A DNA stretch of 7,346 nucleotides, taken from the NCBI GenBank assembly GCA_002413075.1, contig DHWG01000179.1, positions 1-7,346 of the forward strand, given 5' to 3'. Positions 5,609 through 7,346 of this stretch are shown here, piece by piece. The stretch is from Desulfosporosinus sp. UBA5188 (GTDB lineage Bacteria; Bacillota; Desulfitobacteriia; Desulfitobacteriales; Desulfitobacteriaceae). Made by a program: the position numbers and the translations under genes. The notes beneath the pieces are model-generated. The model saw only the letters and a list, made by a program, of their open reading frames with translations, was not told the origin of the DNA and did not search any database. The first letter of the stretch is position 1. Each line of letters opens with the position of its first letter.

Positions 5609-6689
5609 AGTGACGGCCGACAAACCGTACCCTGTGTTTTTAGGAGCTCCTCTGGAAGCGTTAGGGGAGTACCTTCATACCCAATTCAAAGACCTGGAGC
5701 ATGTGCTGATCATTACAAATCCCGTCGTCGCGGAACTTTACGCGGAGCGTCTCAAGAAGGGACTTCTTGACTATCGTGTGAATTGTTTGATGGTCCCTGC
5801 TGGAGAAAATGAAAAGTCGCTGGAACGTTTAAGTCAGTTAACGTCAGCGGCACTGCGCTTCGGTACAGACCGTCATACGCTCGTTATTGCGCTTGGAGGC
5901 GGTGTGATCGGGGATTTAGCCGGTTTTTTTGCGAGTATCTTTATGCGTGGTATTCGTTTGATTCAAGTTCCTACCACGTTATTGGCCCAAGTGGACAGTA
6001 GTATTGGTGGGAAAGTTGCGGTGAATCATCCGGCCGGCAAGAATATATTAGGGGCATTTTACCCGCCACAGGCGGTGTGGACAGATTTTACAACGCTGGA
6101 CAGTTTGCCGTGGCTAGAAGTCGAAAATGGTTTAGCGGAGAGCATTAAACATGCCTTGATTAGAAACTCCGGTCTCTTCAAGTTTTTCGAAACACAAGAG
6201 GACAATCTTAAACAACGGAACCCCTTGACTTGGCGTGAAATGGTGACACGGTCTTCGACCGTCAAGGTCACGATTGTCTCCCAAGATGAACGAGAACAAG
6301 GGTTACGTGCTTTACTGAATCTAGGCCATAGTTTCGGACATGCCTTAGAAACGGGGATGAACTATCGTGGTGTCACCCATGGGCAAGGTGTCAGTATCGG
6401 TCTCGTGGCGGCGGCTTATCTAGCTAAGGCTAAAGGTCTCATGACCATGACAGAGATTGATCGAATCAAGGGTTTGCTTAGCTTGTATGGGCTACCAACC
6501 CAGATTGTCGATATTACGCTCGTAAAGCAAGATCCGCAGGTCTTGTTAGAACTTATGAAAGCGGATAAGAAAAACCAAGGAGGCCGAAAGATTTTGATTC
6601 TCCCACAAGGGATTGGGCGAGCGGTTATTTCCAAGGAGTGTACAGATCTTGAGATCTTGGAGGCGTGGAAACAAGTTATTTCCGCGTAA
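5577..6689 (+). CDS. aroB: 3-dehydroquinate synthase
   Basis: This NAD- and divalent-metal-dependent enzyme cyclises DAHP to 3-dehydroquinate, the second step of the shikimate pathway. The 370-aa protein has the family blocks in order: nucleotide-binding GGGVIGDLAGF (107-117), RGIRLIQVPTTLLAQVDSS (124-142), GGKVAVN (144-150), GKNILGAFYPP (154-164), LAESIKHA (186-193), NLGHSFGHALE (248-258) and THGQGVSIG (267-275). Likely metal ligands are E188, H251 and H268. Two adjacent ATG codons (5577 and 5580) follow AAAGGA (5565-5570); both are usable and differ by one residue. The start lies inside aroK (32-base overlap), which indicates translational coupling. The gene is the last of the aro group, and its stop is followed by a strong terminator 33 bases later. 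Confidence 0.98.
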   Translation: MMSLPECQPIEVTADKPYPVFLGAPLEALGEYLHTQFKDLEHVLIITNPVVAELYAERLKKGLLDYRVNCLMVPAGENEKSLERLSQLTSAALRFGTDRHTLVIALGGGVIGDLAGFFASIFMRGIRLIQVPTTLLAQVDSSIGGKVAVNHPAGKNILGAFYPPQAVWTDFTTLDSLPWLEVENGLAESIKHALIRNSGLFKFFETQEDNLKQRNPLTWREMVTRSSTVKVTIVSQDEREQGLRALLNLGHSFGHALETGMNYRGVTHGQGVSIGLVAAAYLAKAKGLMTMTEIDRIKGLLSLYGLPTQIVDITLVKQDPQVLLELMKADKKNQGGRKILILPQGIGRAVISKECTDLEILEAWKQVISA

Positions 6690-6732
6690 GGGCACGATGA
6701 AAAAGGTTGAAGGGAACCGGCAAGGGCACGAT
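6688..6732 (+). repeat. 11-base direct repeat AAGGGCACGAT at the aroB end
   Basis: AAGGGCACGAT occurs at 6688-6698, overlapping the aroB stop codon, and again at 6722-6732, where it is the 5' arm of the aroB terminator. The core GGGCACGATG also forms the left half of the palindrome at 7319-7338. The three copies suggest one short intergenic repeat family. Confidence 0.7.
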
Positions 6733-6753
6733 AAATCGTGTCCTTATTTTTTT
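6722..6753 (+). terminator. strong rho-independent terminator after aroB
   Basis: A 10-bp stem is formed by AAGGGCACGA (6722-6731) and TCGTGTCCTT (6736-6745), with one G-T pair and a TAAA loop. It is followed by ATTTTTTT (6746-6753). It should end the aro operon transcript and isolate the downstream pseudopilin gene. Confidence 0.9.
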
Positions 6754-6762
6754 AGGGGTAAT

Positions 6763-6769
6763 CGTCGAA
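6763..6769 (+). promoter_or_regulatory. Spo0A-box-like site 1
   Basis: CGTCGAA matches the Spo0A box core TGTCGAA at six of seven positions. It lies 127 bases upstream of the GspG-like gene. A match this short is common by chance, but a second one lies in the same intergenic region. Confidence 0.25.
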
Positions 6770-6773
6770 TTTA

Positions 6774-6801
6774 TTGTAATAATTTGTACTTAAATTATAG
6801 A
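6774..6801 (+). promoter_or_regulatory. weak sigma-A-like promoter for the GspG-like gene
   Basis: TTGTAA (6774-6779) and TATAGA (6796-6801) each match the sigma-A consensus at four of six positions and are 16 bases apart, in a very AT-rich stretch. A promoter is needed here because a strong terminator lies just upstream, but this exact placement is uncertain. Confidence 0.3.
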
Positions 6802-6834
6802 GTATGACTTATTATGGCATTTTTAATAAGGACA

Positions 6835-6841
6835 TGTCGAT
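6835..6841 (+). promoter_or_regulatory. Spo0A-box-like site 2
   Basis: TGTCGAT matches the Spo0A box core TGTCGAA at six of seven positions. It lies 55 bases upstream of the GspG-like start codon and downstream of the proposed promoter, where binding would be expected to repress. Confidence 0.3.
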
Positions 6842-6895
6842 ATACGCTGTGCAAGCAGGAATTTAAAATCATTTGGAGAATAAATAGGGAAAATT

Positions 6896-7294
6896 ATGGT
6901 AATGGAACGATCCTTGGACATGGCGGTGAAAATTATAATAAATAGGAGAAAGAAGCAACCGAAAGAGAAAAAATGGCAATCCGGTTTTACATTATGGGAG
7001 CTTTTATTGGTCTTATTTCTAATGGGAGTTATTCTGTCCATTGCCACGCCACATTTTAGTTCAGCGACGAATCATGTTTGGAATCGTCTTGATCTGGCCA
7101 ACAAAGAGAAGATAGAAGGAGCGGCCCAACTTTACCGGATTGATGTTGGAAAATCCCCGCTAAGTGTTTCAGATTTGCTTTATACGCCGACCGGTTCGAG
7201 TGGATGGCGTGGTCCCTATCTGGACGAAATCCCTATAAATCCTTATGATGCAACGTTAATTTACCAAATTGATGCTTTAGGGCAAGTGAAATGA
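6896..7294 (+). CDS. GspG-like pseudopilin (type II secretion major-pseudopilin family)
   Basis: This is a predicted pilin-like protein of 132 aa. A basic leader (NRRKKQPKEKKWQSG) ends at G30, and processing before F31 leaves FTLWE with the glutamate at +5 (E35) and a hydrophobic helix to about residue 50. The C-terminal part resembles GspG: YRIDVGKSP (80-88), then W104-R-GPYLDEIP (106-113) and NPYDATLIYQID (115-126). The mature protein would be only about 102 aa, and the 30-residue leader is long. Starting at the ATG at 6920 (residue 9) would shorten it to 22 residues, but AGGGA (6886-6890) favours 6896. It lies alone behind a terminator, with no ATPase or platform gene in view, so its assembly system must be encoded elsewhere or further downstream. 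Confidence 0.85.
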   Translation: MVMERSLDMAVKIIINRRKKQPKEKKWQSGFTLWELLLVLFLMGVILSIATPHFSSATNHVWNRLDLANKEKIEGAAQLYRIDVGKSPLSVSDLLYTPTGSSGWRGPYLDEIPINPYDATLIYQIDALGQVK

Positions 7295-7318
7295 ATTGTA
7301 GCATCGGTAGGCAGGTAG

Positions 7319-7338
7319 GGGCACGATGCATCGTGCCC
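7319..7338. repeat. 20-base perfect palindrome, REP-like intergenic element
   Basis: GGGCACGATGCATCGTGCCC is perfectly self-complementary (10+10). It starts 25 bases after the stop of the GspG-like gene. No T tract follows within the eight remaining bases, so it is not evidently a terminator as far as can be seen. Its left arm equals the sequence at 6690-6699, downstream of aroB. Short palindromes of this GGGCACGAT type are familiar intergenic repeats in several bacterial groups; I say this from memory. Confidence 0.75.
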
Positions 7339-7346
7339 AGGTTAAG

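Noticed and set aside
6613..6807. 64-codon open frame overlapping the aroB end and its terminator
   Set aside because: It runs through a strong terminator hairpin and shares most of its 5' half with aroB in another frame. It has no family resemblance.
1..7346. CRISPR array, tRNA or rRNA genes, insertion sequence
   Set aside because: No regularly spaced repeats, no cloverleaf-like or rRNA sequence and no transposase-like protein could be seen.

Overview
The window looks like chromosomal DNA from a spore-forming, low-to-mid GC Firmicute. A Desulfitobacterium/Desulfosporosinus-type member of the Peptococcaceae group is my best guess, from protein character and gene order, without a database search. 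The clearest lineage marker is an intact sporulation sigma factor K gene with a pro-sequence. A YqeG-family phosphatase gene and a clustered set of shikimate-pathway genes agree with it. All recognisable genes lie on the + strand.

Layout. Positions 1-149 are an AT-rich leader with a possible folded RNA and no gene. Positions 150-941 encode a type IV prepilin peptidase, followed by a hairpin-rich segment that probably contains a terminator. Sigma-K follows at 1126-1869, behind a possible sigma-E-type promoter. A good sigma-A promoter (1879-1908) then drives a yqeG-type HAD phosphatase gene (1938-2468), which ends at a strong terminator (2481-2506). After this come aroE (2582-3397), a GspH/ComGD-like pseudopilin gene (3455-3892), aroC (3916-5061), aroK (5075-5608) and aroB (5577-6689). 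They are tightly spaced and probably form one operon, closed by a strong terminator at 6722-6753. A 142-base AT-rich intergenic region with two Spo0A-box-like sites precedes a second, GspG-like pseudopilin gene (6896-7294). The window ends in a perfect 20-base palindrome of the mobile/REP-like intergenic type.

How the genes fit together. AroB, AroE, AroK and AroC catalyse four of the seven steps from DAHP to chorismate: dehydroquinate synthesis, dehydroshikimate reduction, shikimate phosphorylation and chorismate formation. DAHP synthase, dehydroquinase and EPSP synthase are not in the window. The prepilin peptidase could process both pseudopilins, so three parts of a type IV pilus, type II secretion or competence-pseudopilus system are scattered among housekeeping genes. 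Its ATPase and inner-membrane platform protein are not here. SigK is a late mother-cell sporulation factor and probably sits here independently of its neighbours.

I do not see an obviously new biological system. The most useful leads are the pilin/aro interleaving, the repeat family around the aroB terminator and the window end, the C7 tract in the sigK promoter region, and the Spo0A-like region upstream of the last gene.
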